Shown here: positions 32,452-44,324 of the stretch, in pieces | Numbering within the stretch: position 1 is the stretch's first letter | How the letters are laid out: each line of letters begins with the position of its first letter | Assembly (NCBI GenBank): GCA_037157565.1 | Contig: JAZHRO010000022.1 | Span: 2,108,001-2,172,000 of the forward strand | Source of the DNA: Thalassia testudinum | Lineage: Eukaryota > Streptophyta > Magnoliopsida > Alismatales > Hydrocharitaceae | Length of the DNA stretch: 64,000 bases | Reading direction: 5' to 3' | Notes under the pieces: generated by a model | What the model was told of the DNA's origin: nothing | Database searches by the model: none | Seen by the model: only the letters and a program-made list of their open reading frames with translations | Position numbers and translations under genes: made by a program

Positions 32452-34761
32452 TGGTGTAGACCCGGATAGGTTGTGTTAATATGGTGATTTTATCGTTGAA
32501 ATGAGTATAGTGGTTAACCTAAATCGAGTCTAACCATCTTTTTACAAAATTTTTAACCTGGCCTACTTGATTTTATCTTGGTCACTTTTAGGCCCAGGGT
32601 CGAACTCAGGGAAGCGGGATTAGAGGTGAATAAGTTTCTACGCCTTTCCTACAACGAATCTCTTCCGTTCGTTTATTATGTTTTTGGTGTTTTTTTCTAT
32701 TTAAAATTTTTTTCTGATAATTTTTGTTCTTGAGGTACACCCTCAAAATCAGGTTCTTGGCTTTGAGCCAAATTAGGGTTTCAAAATTGGTCTTGTTATT
32801 CGCAAGACTGAGTACCTGCAAGTCAAGGATTATCTTTTCTCTTTTGTATATTTTTTTTATCTTTTTAATGGCAGGAAAGAGAAATAGGAATAAGGTAAAT
32901 ATAGTATATATATATGTGTATATATTATATATGTATATAGGGGTAGGGGTGGAGGTGGAGATGGCGTGTAGCATGGTGTCGAGTTGATCGTCGTCTAGGA
33001 AGATGCAACGAACAAGACGAAGTGCCGCGTGGAGTGTAGGATGGATGGGTGGAAGATGTGTGCGAAAACGCTTTTTGTAGTCGTGTATCAGGGAATATCA
33101 ACAACTGGTGCAGATATTCCCGCGATACAATGTGTGGTAGGTGATATGAAAAAATATATATATATATGTAAATATATATCTATAAGTTTATATATATATA
33201 TGGTTATAATTATATAGGTGTATATGTAGTTATATATGTATATATATATATATGTATATATATAGATATGTAAATATATGTATAGATAGATGTATGTATA
33301 TGTATATATATATATATTTATAATTAGATATATATGTATGTATATATATATATATAGGAATATATGTATATAGTTATAGATATGTATATATGTAGATAGA
33401 TATATTAGTATAAGTATCTATGTATATAGATATATGTAGATATATATATATATATATATATGTATGTATTTATAGTTATAGATATATGTATGTATATGTG
33501 TATGTATATTTGTATATATATATATATGTATAAATATGTGTGTGTGTGTATGTGTCTGCAGGAGGGAGTAGGAGAGTGCTGTGAGGGAGAGAGAGAGAGA
33601 GCGTTTGCTGGAGGAAGAAGGCGTGGGCGAGTTAAGTCGTCCGGAGCCTCCAGCCGTCGTCTGATGGCCACTCACAGGTGCAGGCGCGTAGGCGCGCGAA
33701 GATGCGCGCACACGCTGGAGGGAGTGGGTGTGGGAGGAAGGTGTAGCGCAGCATGCTGCAGACCGTAGCGCACCGCACTGCACGCTAAGATGAACGCGGG
33801 CGAAGAAGCGGGCGAAGACGCGGTCGCTGGCGTACGCGGGAGCGGGAGCGCGGACGGGCTGGCGACGGTTGCGACGCAGAGAGAGAGCGCGCGGTGACCA
33901 GATAAGTGAGAAACTTTCCGGTCACCGCACTGTAGTTATAGTGTCGCGCTCTCTAGCGTGAACAGTAGCTACAGTGCGCGCTCGGCTCGCGCGACCGGCT
34001 GTGGCCTGTTCTGTGTGTGCGGGTGCTGCGGAGCGTGCCTGCGCGCGTGGAAAGAGCGGCGCCGGCTGCTACAGGGGCACGCGGTGGCTTGCGTGCACGG
34101 AAGGAGAGGCTGATGCTGTGCTGCTACTGTGCTTGAGCTTCAAAGCTCGAGTCTTGCAGCAATGGCGGAAATGGCTGGAACGATGAAGCAGAGAGGAGAA
34201 CCACCACGCCCACCGGCTCTTTGATGAGCTGGACAGTGGTGGGACTCACAGTGGTGGCTGTGTACCACTGTGAGCTGCTCCTGCCCGCAGCGTAGCTCTT
34301 CAGGAGGAAGAGAGGCTGCGTATGGAGGGGAGAGGGGAGGAGACGGCCTGGAGGAAGGAGGTGCTGTTGTTGTGTGGACCAGGCTCAGCCGCAAGGAAGA
34401 TGGCTGTGCCCTTTTTAAAGAGGAAGGAGGCAAGCACAGCCATGCCCTGGGCTGTGCATGGCTATGCATGCGGCTGGCAGGGAGTGGCGCGAAGAAGAAG
34501 AGTAAGCCATGCCCTACAGCCGCGGAGAAATTCAAAGCCAAAATAAAAATAAAAATAAAAATAAAGATGGTGAATTTGCGAAGCAGCACTTGAGGAAAAT
34601 GTTAATTTCAAGGCCATTTTATTCACTCTCCTCCCCTCTCAAATAAATGCATGCATGCATTTATTTTTACAAATGCGACTATGGCTCCCTAATATACACA
34701 GGCAATGCTAGGAAATAGCATAAAATGGCACAATTGTTAGTGTATTTTTGCTGTGCAATCA
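32452..34761 (-). mobile_element. Solo LTR J, inserted in B between gag and protease
   Basis: TGGTGTAGAC...GTGCAATCA (plus strand), flanked by CCTGA at 32447-32451 and 34762-34766. Joining the flanks restores B's reading, so it is a clean 2310 bp insertion with 5 bp duplication and TG...CA ends. Read on the minus strand, it ends with a CTGAGTTCGACCCTGG phrase also found near the end of the Athila LTR C, which suggests an Athila/Tat relative. It is half microsatellite and half GC-rich leader DNA with no recognisable protein; frames of 100-150 codons here look accidental. Confidence 0.8.
32895..33555. repeat. TATATG/TA microsatellite expansion inside J
   Basis: Alternating TATATA, TATGTA and TAGATA units, densest at 33150-33550, ending in GTGTGTGTGTATGTGT. 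The expansion lies inside the transcribed part of the LTR. Confidence 0.9.
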
Positions 34762-34766
34762 CCTGA

Positions 34767-36100
34767 TGCCCTGGCATCTCTGTGTGTCAGGGCATTGATA
34801 CGCCCCTCAGCTCTCAGTGCAGAAGAAACAGCCACACTCTGCGTCGGACGAGTAGCCGCTAGTTGATACCTTCCCTGCGACTGCTGCCCTCCCCCACGCG
34901 CCTGGGAACCACGACCACCTGCTCGGCCTCCAGCGTTCAGTGCGGGGAGCATCTGTTGCACTCTAGCCCTAGACAGGCAGTCCCTCCTGATGTGGCCCAG
35001 CTGGCCACACTGGTAGCAGAGGGGGACTCGACTCCCTCCCTCAGTAGGTCCCTACTGACGGTTGGGCGGGGATCCAGTGCTGATAGCTGGCCCTTGTTGG
35101 GGGCCCCCAAAGGCCACTGATGGCTCCGCAAAATGAGACGGCTCTCCCGCGGGTGCCGCGTGCCTTCTCTCTAGTCAGCCCTGTGAGTACTCTGGTTGGT
35201 AGGGCCTCTTCCGTCCGCTGTCGGTGTCTCGTGCGGCTGGGTTGGTCTCCTCGTACGTCAGAGCTGCCTCCACCACCCTCGAGAAGGTGAGCAGCTTCAG
35301 GAGCTTGACATACCCTCGAATGGCAGGCTGGAGCCCCTCAGTGAACCTCCACAGGCTCTCCTCCTCAGTAGCTACAGCTGTCGCAGCAAAACGTGACAGC
35401 ACCAGGAAGCGCGTGCGGTACGCGCTAACAGTCATCGTCCCCTGGCAGAGAGTGTGGAACTCCTGCCTCCTCTGGTCCTACCAAGTCTACGGGAAGTACT
35501 GCTTACAGAAGAGGGTCACGAACTGGTCCCACGTCGGCTCTCCCCTCTCCTGGCCTCTGACTACCCTCCACCACTTGTGTGCCGCACTCTCCAGTTGATA
35601 CATGGCAAAGGCCACGCAGCACTCCGCAGGGGGCGAAGGGTGTCAAACATTTTCTCAATCTGCTCCAGCCAGTCCTCTGCCTCAAACGGGTCCTCATCCC
35701 CCTTGAAGGAGGAGGGCTTCAACTTCCAGAACTATCTGAAAAGCTCGTAGTGCAGCTATAGTGGGGGAACGGGCACGCCTCTAGGTAGGGAGGGCTCGTA
35801 CTTAGAAGTGTTAGAGTGCGGTGGGGGCGGTGGAGGACCACCCCCTCCCCCTCGTCCAGCGCTACGTCGGTCTCTCGGCCCCACAGAGGACTCCCCCTTC
35901 ACGTCCCTAGGGAGAGGCACCCGTGGAGGCGGGTGGAGCTCCTCTCGTACTATGTCTCGTATCAACTGAGTGAGGTCCTTGGCCTGAACGCCCGGGAGAA
36001 GTGGTTGGTCAACTGGCACCTCGAGCTCGGCACATCTGCCCCTCCAACCTCATCCACGACCACGTCCGCGGCCCACCTCAAGAACTCCACGTCGAGGCAT
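34767..36100 (-). pseudogene. Gag of B
   Basis: The start ATG is at 36100 (MPRRGVLEVGRGRG), homologous to A's gag start. The remnant keeps LTQLIRDIVREEL near 35970, a capsid-like core (SLWRFTEGLQPAIRGYVKLL near 35360, typical of retrotransposon gag domains) and a CCHC knuckle (CYQCGQLGHIRRDC near 35010). The end of the N-terminal part has a TGA about 16 codons in, and several other stops and shifts follow. This copy shows what A has lost: the core between the proline run and the knuckle. Confidence 0.82.
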
Positions 36101-36268
36101 CTCCTGCAAAGAGACGCGAAAGACAGAACAAAAAGAAGTCAACTCTAACATACTTTAGCAAAAGAACTCAGAACAGATGTCAAGCGATACATTGTGGTGG
36201 TTAATCTAGTTACATGCAGGTGAATTGGTTATTCTCAAGCTAGTTGGTTCATTTCTCGGGACGACCTT

Positions 36269-36280
36269 GCTCTGATACCA
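36269..36280 (-). promoter_or_regulatory. Primer binding site of B
   Basis: On the minus strand TGGTATCAGAGC, complementary to initiator-Met tRNA, three bases inside the LTR edge at 36284. Confidence 0.9.
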
Positions 36281-36283
36281 TCT

Positions 36284-38973
36284 TGTTACGACTCGGTTCC
36301 CGAATCCCTACAGGACATGAGATCGGCTCGACTCAACTAATCCCATGACCCAGTTATCCAACAAGAAATAACCAAAAAGCAAGAAAGTAAACCACATTCA
36401 CTATGCTAAGTAACTAACAGTAAAAGAGTACAGCAATAAAGGAAGTAAAAGCTACTAACAGTACATATCACCACCACAATAGTAAGGCGGAAACAAAGTA
36501 CAGAAACATAACAGTAACAAGAGTCTGAACTCACTAACAAAAAGAAAGTACAACAATAGGAAAACTACTGTTGGGCACAACTGGGCCCAGCACCCTCTGC
36601 AGCCGGTGACTCGGGCTGCTCAACACCAGGACCTGAAAAGGGTTTTGAGAAAACGGAGTCAGCGAATGCTGAGTAGAGTGGTAATCAACTAACTAAAGTA
36701 GTAAAAGCTAATAGGTAATTTATCTTTTCCAATTGTTTTATTTTACAAGTTATTCCTTTTCACCCATTGGTTTACTCTTTAGATCTCTTTCTTGATCTCG
36801 CATGTTCCTCGTGAAAACGATCTTGATTGCAGTCTTTTTCGAAGAGTAGAAGGCACACGTGGTGCTCTCTTGGCCGAGAGAGTCCCCCGTGGTGATCCTA
36901 CACCCAGTCAACCACCCCGAGGTCACGGACAAACGTAGTGGTGACTACGGCACGCGCGATAAGCGCACGGGTAGCTATCACACACTGGCACGCGGTCAGT
37001 CATTTCCGCTAACAGGTATGCCCAAAGTACAGCACGGAACAGTATAGGGCCTAGCCCTCTCACTAACAGGGGTCTAGCCCCTTAAAACCAAACAGGGGTC
37101 TCGCCCCTCCACAGTCCGCGCACCCTCGTCTGACTACTCCGGTTTACCTAGTGGGCCTAACAAGTCAGTGTAGGGTGGCTAGCTGAACCCCGAGCCCTGT
37201 GGGGTGGCTAGCACTCTCCCTACACTAGTAGCTCTCCTCGGTATAGTGTATGCAAGGGCCAAAGAAGTCAGTGTAGAGTGGCCAATCCTAACTGTGGGTC
37301 CCAACCCAAGGGTAGCTATCTCCGCTCTACACTAAACAGGGGACAGTCGCTCTCCTTGGTACCACGTACTCAAGGGCCAGCACACTTCCCACTCACATTT
37401 CCAAATCCATTCCATTTATCCACAGGAACTCTACTCCTAATTTCCCGTAGGGTTCATGCTCGTATTTCCCTATGTTATTCCATACTAAGTTTCATCATTC
37501 ACATTTCCATTCTCAGATCTTACACATGCAGCTCGTATTTCCACAATTTGCATATACAACAAGAAATGTCACAGGCATCTGTCTAACTAGCACAGGCAAT
37601 TCAGATTTCACTGGAAACTCTTGTTTATTAACAGGCAGTTGTTCACATTTCTATTTATTCATTTAAGGCTGCAATCTCAAACACGCATACAAGCAATGCA
37701 AGTACTTCTCGTCCTAGGATTCATGCCACATCCTAGGTTTCTAGTTGTCCAATTTCACATATGCATTCATGTCTTATAATTAAATCAGGGGGAAACCACT
37801 CTACCAGACAATCCAGGAGTACTGGGGGCTCGAACGGCAGGTTCACGTGCCTCTGTAGGCCTCGAAGGCGCAACAGATCGAAATCCTATGCCAAGGAACA
37901 TAACATAAAGTAATGTTCAGAATAGTATAAAGGGCCTTTTAACATGTAGAGGAACTTGCAAGGAATCCACAGCTATCTTGTTTGCATAAAACGAACCTCA
38001 AACGGACCCTAAACGGGTCAAAACAGAACTGCAGACCTAAATCAGACGTCTGGCACAAGGTCCAAACATCTTAAAAGTAACCAGAGTCTCACGTCAAGTT
38101 CCTGCATCGACTTCAGACGTCTAAACCCCTATTGACCGTCTGGACCCAACTCCAGACGTCCGACCTCTCCTTCAGTCGTCTGGGAGTGCCTCCAGTCGTC
38201 TGGGAGTGCCTCCGGTCGTCTGGTAAGCTGTCCAGACGTCCGAGATGCGTGGGAGGGCATGCCCCGCGCCTTCTCGAAGCTATCCCTGGATGTGATAGAC
38301 CATTTCACCTATATTTAGCCATGTAGATCGAAGCTGCAGTGCGGCCTGCATGGTTGTATCCCAAAAGGAACATACCTTCGTGGAACACCATTTTCAGACG
38401 TCCGATGTCATCAACAGACGTTCAACCCATCATCTTGACAGCACACTAGACGTCTAATTCTGGGAAAATCCTAGAACCAGAACGACATCCTACTCCTCGC
38501 CGCGCGCAGCCGCGGCCTCTCCTCCTCACCTGCAGCTCCGGCTGCAGCAAAGTGTCTGGGACATCTCCCCTGACGCGCTCCTCCTCCCGCATGCACCGCT
38601 CCGCCTGTGCATCCTCCGGCGAGCTCCCACAGGCTTGCGAGCTAAAGCTCTTCCTCCTCTCTTCACGCCGCCTCTCCTCCCCGTCGCTTACTCTCGCTCT
38701 CTCTCTCGCGCTCGCCCCTCTCATTGTAGTGGAGAGGAAGGAAGGAAGGTGGCTGTGGCAGGGTGGGGAAGAGAGGAAGGGGGGAAGAGGGGTCTTATAT
38801 AAGGGTGCACTAGGGTTCTGCGGGGAAGAAAGAAGAGAGAGAAGGGAGGAAAAAGGGCAGCCTGTGCGTAGACGCGAAGCTACGTACAACTTTTCAATTT
38901 CCAGATGTCTAACCAGACGTCTAACTGACAGTCCAGACATCTTAAAGGGCTCAGAACAAAATGGGTCTTTACA
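36284..38973 (-). repeat. 5' LTR of B
   Basis: 2690 bp, TGTTACGACTCG...GGTCTTTACA. The minus-strand TATATAA is at 38795-38801 and the mini-hairpins are near 37045-37110. It carries a tandem duplication of about 20 bases (CAGTCGTCTGGGAGTGCCTC) near 38172-38215 that is single in the other LTR at 18463. Confidence 0.92.
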
Positions 38974-38978
38974 AAAGT

Positions 38979-39260
38979 GTTCCTCTTATATAGAGACCAA
39001 TAGTGAGCTTCTCTCACGTAGAGACCTTGAAGAATGAGTCTCTCTCATATGGGGTCACAATAGGCTCACTTACACTCTCTCTTTCTCCCATACTATATGA
39101 GAGAAGAAAAATAAATAGAGATGAGTTTCTCCCCCTCTTCTCTTCACTTCATTTTCATTTTTTCCTTATTTTTACTCTTTTTTCTCTCTTTTTTTCTCTT
39201 CTTTTTTTTTCTCAACTACCTTCCTTTTTTCTTTCTTTTTTAACTCATTTTTAAGGTAGA
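38979..39260. repeat. Minisatellite right half, then pyrimidine-rich run
   Basis: 38979-39070 continues the roughly 40-base minisatellite of 10560-10764 (CTCTTATATAGAGACC, CTCTCACGTAGAGACC, CTCTCATATGGGGTCAC). 39120-39245 is a TTTCTC/CTTTTT-rich stretch without coding potential. Confidence 0.6.
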
Positions 39261-40200
39261 GGAGTTTTAAGGTAGAAATGGAGGATGATGAGGTGCTTCA
39301 TGGTGATTGAGATGGTGGGTCTTTAGCCCTTTATCTAGGAAAAATGAGGGTAGAATGGGTATTTTGGAGCTCCTAAGTGCACCACCCAACTGGATTGCAT
39401 GAGGGCCATCTGATCGTAGATCAACGGCTCTGATTGCATCAAGATCGCCCTCTGATCGTGCCTCCATCACTCTCTCAATGTCGCCCCTTGTTCGTGGGCC
39501 TTCTGATTTGCCTTGGACAGCTTTAACGGAGTCAAGATTGCACATTAAGGACTGCTCAATTGCATGATGGGCTTCTGAGGACAGTCTAATCGCAATCCGA
39601 TGGTCACAATTGCATCAAATCGTGCGCTCACACATGCTAAGAACACGCGAGGACATGTAGACCTACGCGTGGTCACGCACGTGCATTGGGATGCTCATCC
39701 GTTGCGCCACATGGTGCATTCAGTGTCATTTGATCTTGATCCAATGCGCGAATTTTGCATTTCACACTGGGTGAATTATGCCCCCTCTACGTGACTCGAA
39801 CAGGTGTCCTCCGCTTTGCATAGAGTGCTTGACCAACGCGCTATGCGTACATTTGTGTTGCGCTCTTGCTTTAGTGTTCGCGTACTCTCAACAGTTGGAT
39901 AATGATCCAGTGGTTGAGATGGGGGTTGCTGGATAAGGTACGAAGAGGCTGGCGACATGGCACCTCTATGGCAGTTGGATGATGAGCTAATAGCCCACAG
40001 TGCACATAGATCATCCTTCAGTGGATGAGCGGGTGGTGGTAGGCCATTGGGATGGCATCACATGGCACAATCTTGATAGTCCATCTTCCTGGCTTCGTAG
40101 ATGATGCTACAGAGCTTCGATCGAGGTGATTCCCACACTGTTGGACTGCAATCGTCGCTTTGAGTCCATCTGTATCGTCGGATTTATCATCTGTAGCCTT
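39261..40200. other. Unassigned sequence
   Basis: Moderate GC, with recurring TGATCG/GATCG words (for example near 39411 and 39456) and short frames under 95 codons without recognisable similarity. It could be part of the same old element as the minisatellite. Confidence 0.3.
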
Positions 40201-43084
40201 GATTCATCTGCAAGTATTATTACCTATCAATTAGTATGTTAAAATAGCATTATTTTCTTCACAGTTAAATAAATCAAGTAAGATGCAAAATGCAACTCAT
40301 GCATGTATTATTCTTAAGTTAAGATAGGATCTAATTCAATTCAGGTTGATTAAGTCCTATAATTGCTGCATAATCACTTATGTGTCTAGTGTCGATTGAT
40401 GGAGTCAATTGGATCAAAGGATCACAATTGATCCTTCAAATCGAACCCTAAACTTGGCCTAAAACCATGGTCTTACTGCTATGTTCAAGCAGAGGAGGAA
40501 ATAGGTCATCTAACCTATAAACTTGGTAGTTCAGATTAGTATTAGAGACCATTTCGCAAGGAATGGAGGAGGGAAAAAGGTTCTGTGAAGTATAGAGAAG
40601 CTCTATAGCTTCAAAGCTTCAGTCTGAAGCTAAGGGCACCGATCACTAATTCAAAACAACTTAACAGAAAGATCTCAACCTCTAGATTTGATTTAGATCA
40701 ATTCATAAGGTCATAAAGGTTCGATTTGGGCAAAAATTGGATTGGAATCTCGCCAAAATGTTTATAAATACCTATGGGTTCTAGTTTGAACCCAAACTGT
40801 GAAGATAATCGAATTCACACTAAACCTCAATAAAACATAGTCAAATTAGTTCCAAAAGATTCATAGTAATCACAGGAACTCAAATCATCCCTTAAATCTA
40901 AGCTTTAAATTCTAAAATACCAAGAACACTTCTTAGTTGACTTATCAAACTTGAGAGTTTCTTTGTAAAATATTACATTTTAGATCAAATTATTAGCCTA
41001 AATAGACTAAAATCAACCTAAGGAATTGATTGAAATCCTCGAATCCAAGTTTTAACTAGTTTATAGGTGATCTCAGGCACTTTCGCCCGAGTTCAAAGAT
41101 AGGTTTGGTCAATAGACCAATCTAAGGATCTGGCAACTTATCTGTGACCTAATCTAGATTCCCTAGATCCTAATGATGCTAATGGATCTATTACAAAGGT
41201 CTAATACCTAATGAATAAGCTTCCTCAGCTTTGCCAGATTTGAGGAAGATGAAGTCTAAAAGAGTGATAACTAAGTGAAACATAGAATCAAAGGGTGGAA
41301 GTTGATCAGAAGATCATCTAGAGGTGATTTGGAGCTTATCATAATGATTCAAACACTGGAGCTCTCTGTGAAGGTCCTCGAAGCTCACCAGAGCTCCAGT
41401 GAAGGTTGAAACTTAGATCTAGAGATCAAATCTCCAAGAAATTACTCAAGAGATAATTCAAAAGCTTCCTAAGATCATAAAGAATCTCAAGAAGATGGAA
41501 ATTAACTCAATTAAACTAAAAGAATAAGGATTGATCAAGGAATTAAATATAGAATCATCCTGGATTCATCTGAACTTAGGGAAAAGGATCTCACTCAATT
41601 GAGTGAGGGAAAAGGATCAGAAGAGTGAGGCGATGCTTTGTGTGTGTCTAATTAGGTGAAAGAACTCCTCTGATTTCGCCATTGACATTGAGCTCAGAGG
41701 TTAAAGTGTAATTAAGCATTTCTAATCTAGGTGAAAATTGATTCAATTATAAGGTGGATTGGGGCCCTAATGATGTAAGGAAGCGATGAAGGGCCATAAT
41801 TGGATGTGAAATAGATCTGAGTTCTCTACCATAGACAGCAGAGAAGCTCAGTTGCATGTGTGATGGACTAGGCGGATTAGGTCATAGATTATGAAATTAA
41901 GGATATAGAAATGATCGCGGAAAGATTAGGAGTGTGAAAAAATAATCAAAAACATGAATCGAAGTTCCAGTCAGGTCGGACTTGACCTCACTGAAGTCGA
42001 AGAAAGTACCTAACATGCAAAGAAAATCTAACTAAACTAACTAATTATCTAAGCTAAACCACTCTAAACTAAGATAGAAGTCTAAATCTACTATTACATG
42101 GGGGAATAGGGGTAGAGGATCTTTGACGAGGTTTGTCGGAGGAAGAAATCAGAAGCTATAAGGAAGAAGCTCCAGCGGAGACGAATAAGGTGGAAGAAGA
42201 AGAGGAAGCAGTGGCGTAGTAGCACCCAAAGATGTGACGGAGGACAATGGAGAGGAAGAAGCGGTCGAGCTCCTCAGAGAAGATCGGAGGAAGAGGGAAG
42301 ACATCGCTGGAGTAGGAAAGAATAGCCTATCACAACTCGCTTTGGGGAAGAGGGTAGGGAGTTGCTAACGGAGATTGGAGGTGTAGAGGTCTATTTATTA
42401 TGGCAAAGCTCTAGGGGGAAATATCTGGATGGAATAGGGTCTAGGCTCATCGTAACCTCCGACATCTTCTCTGATGTTGGTAAGGTTATTCACCTAGGAT
42501 GAATAGGATTACAGACATATCCGGATGGTGGGATGAAGAGGAGGAGGTCAACGAAACTTGGATGGCAGTTATGGTGGCTGTGTGACGTCGAATATGCGGT
42601 GATCGAGGTGATATGGAAGCTGGAGGTCATGGGCCATCCATGAGGATGAAAAGGTTGGGGAAGAAGATGTACATAGGGACCTCAATGTAAATATAAAGGA
42701 CCTGAATGAAAGGAAAATGACTCAATTGATATGAAAGATAAGGGCATAAATGCAAATAATGAGTTTAATAACTTATTTTAACATAATTTTCTTTTTCAAC
42801 TTTTTATATATAATAATAACTAATATAAATAACATATTTATGCCATGATATTACATTTTTTTTCCATCTTATCTATATTTATTTAAGTGTTAAGTTAATT
42901 AACAACTTAGATATAAGTTATATATAATGCTTTGTATATAGCTAAATGGCTATATTATTTATTAATTAAACTTAAGTTAATACTAATTAAGTTATTTTAA
43001 CCGTCATATGTTTATCTTTATTATATAATTAACCGTCATATGTTTTTACTAATATATGTTTGTGGTAGAGTAATCTATTATATG
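40201..43084 (-). mobile_element. Possible decayed antisense LTR of the F type
   Basis: Read on the minus strand, the general wording resembles LTR F: an AT-rich head, phrases such as CAGGTCCTTTATATTTAC and GAGGTCCC near 42700 (F has CACAGGTCCTTAAGTTTC near 55125), CTCCGGTG-like words, and GAAGCTT-rich segments near 40600 and 41380. No terminal TG/CA pair or target duplication was found. The resemblance is of style and scattered words only. Confidence 0.3.
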
Positions 43085-43440
43085 TTTTTACCTGCTCCAG
43101 TAGGTTGTCACTTCGGTGAGCTATCACTTTCAAGGATTCTCCAGACGGTCATGCATGCGTAATGGACGCAGAATTGGCGAAAGAGAGTCGAAATATCGTT
43201 ACGAATAGGTACTGCACATCCCCGTGTGGCTTGTACCGAACGTTGTCCTTCCCACTGTCGCGAACGTTACGGGTTACGTGCCCAGAGTACTTGCGGACTC
43301 GTATATCCGAGCCTGCGAAGGGGGCTGTGGAGGTCCTTCTGCCGCATATAAGCAATCACGGTATGATCTATTCCGCTCTCGTTGGATTTATATGTCCGAT
43401 CGTTTTCTCAGTTTCCGATATCTTACTACAATTGTAGCCA
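43085..43440. other. CpG-rich island of unknown origin in AT-rich DNA
   Basis: About 350 bases with roughly 27 CpG dinucleotides and near-even base composition, between flanks of over 70 percent AT with almost no CpG. It contains CGAACGTT twice (43238 and 43261) and one 91-codon frame on the plus strand (43162-43437) with no recognisable domain. It matches none of the elements in this window. Organelle insertion, a viral or transposon fragment, or an unmethylated regulatory segment are all possible. Confidence 0.5.
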
Positions 43441-44324
43441 TGTGATATGCATGGTGGCATAACCAAATAAAGACATACCATGTATGTGACGGATATTATC
43501 CTTTGTTTTATTAAATTATGCATGTTGTATGAGCAATAAATAAAGTATTTGTCTTCCAACTTTTAAAATATTTGCATCGAAATATTATGACGAATGAAAT
43601 GGACATGGGTTATATGCTATAAATATGTGTGTCTTGTAACTTTGCGTTTTTGTTTGCCATGGCAGGGCGACGAATATGTGGGTGTAATAGCTATTATGGT
43701 ATCACAAGAACAGTAACTGTTGTTTAATATATATTGTATGAGGGCATATGTTTTTGCTTCTCGAAAGTTTGTAAATTTAAATTCTTTTGATATTCTCATC
43801 CATTTTTTTCATAGTTTGATTGAATTTAAAATTATCTTACATGTTATGCAATATAAAAGGGAGAAATATGCCAATAAATGGAGTATCTTTCTATTTATAT
43901 GTTACACTATAAATAGGTCCTTAGACAACTTTTTATTAGTAAAACATATTTATGCAATTTAAGTGTTTTGGGAATAACTAATTATAACTTCCTCAACTCA
44001 ACACATTACATGAGTGTCAATTTAGAAGAATTTCAAACATTTTGAAAATTTAAAGAAAAGGTAATTGATGTCATGCATCGTTATATCTCATTATATTTTA
44101 TATATCCTAGTCAAAAGTGGGTTGTTATATAGCATAGCATCATAAGTAGTTCATAAATAACCTTTTTTTTATTTGGTGATCAAAGGAAGACGAACATTGT
44201 GCATCCCAATGAATTAACGTGGGCAACTGCCTCTGCCACACTGATTGCATGTACTGATAGCACTCATTTATGCCAATAGTTATATATCAAAAGAAAAAAA
44301 ATGATAATGTTCGTCATGGGTGAG
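43441..44324. other. Unassigned AT-rich sequence
   Basis: No element end, promoter or coding frame recognised. The two 60-80 codon frames around 43617-43962 overlap on opposite strands and look accidental. Confidence 0.4.

Larger units (their letters stand above)
10765..38973 (-). mobile_element. Element B: full-length antisense Tekay-type chromovirus with three nested insertions
   Basis: The outer ends are TGTTACGAC (10765) and CTTTACA (38973), flanked by the 5 bp duplication AAAGT at 10760-10764 and 38974-38978. Nested in it are C (11239-17040), A (19323-29020) and J (32452-34761), each with its own 5 bp target duplication. Without them B is about 10.4 kb: 3' LTR (about 2697 bp), about 5.0 kb of internal DNA and 5' LTR (2690 bp), all read leftwards. 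The domain order gag, protease, RT, RNase H, integrase, chromodomain places it in the Ty3/gypsy chromoviruses, Tekay-like by its chromodomain. B is the oldest layer of this nest. Confidence 0.9.

Noticed and set aside
32440..34770. J as a DNA transposon with an 8 bp duplication (ACCTGATG)
   Set aside because: No terminal inverted repeats. Choosing TG...CA ends gives a 5 bp duplication CCTGA and an LTR-like structure; the extra matching bases are explained by the TG/CA ends.
43162..43437. 91-codon frame in the CpG-rich island as a gene
   Set aside because: There is no recognisable domain and no supporting context; the segment is reported only as a compositional anomaly.
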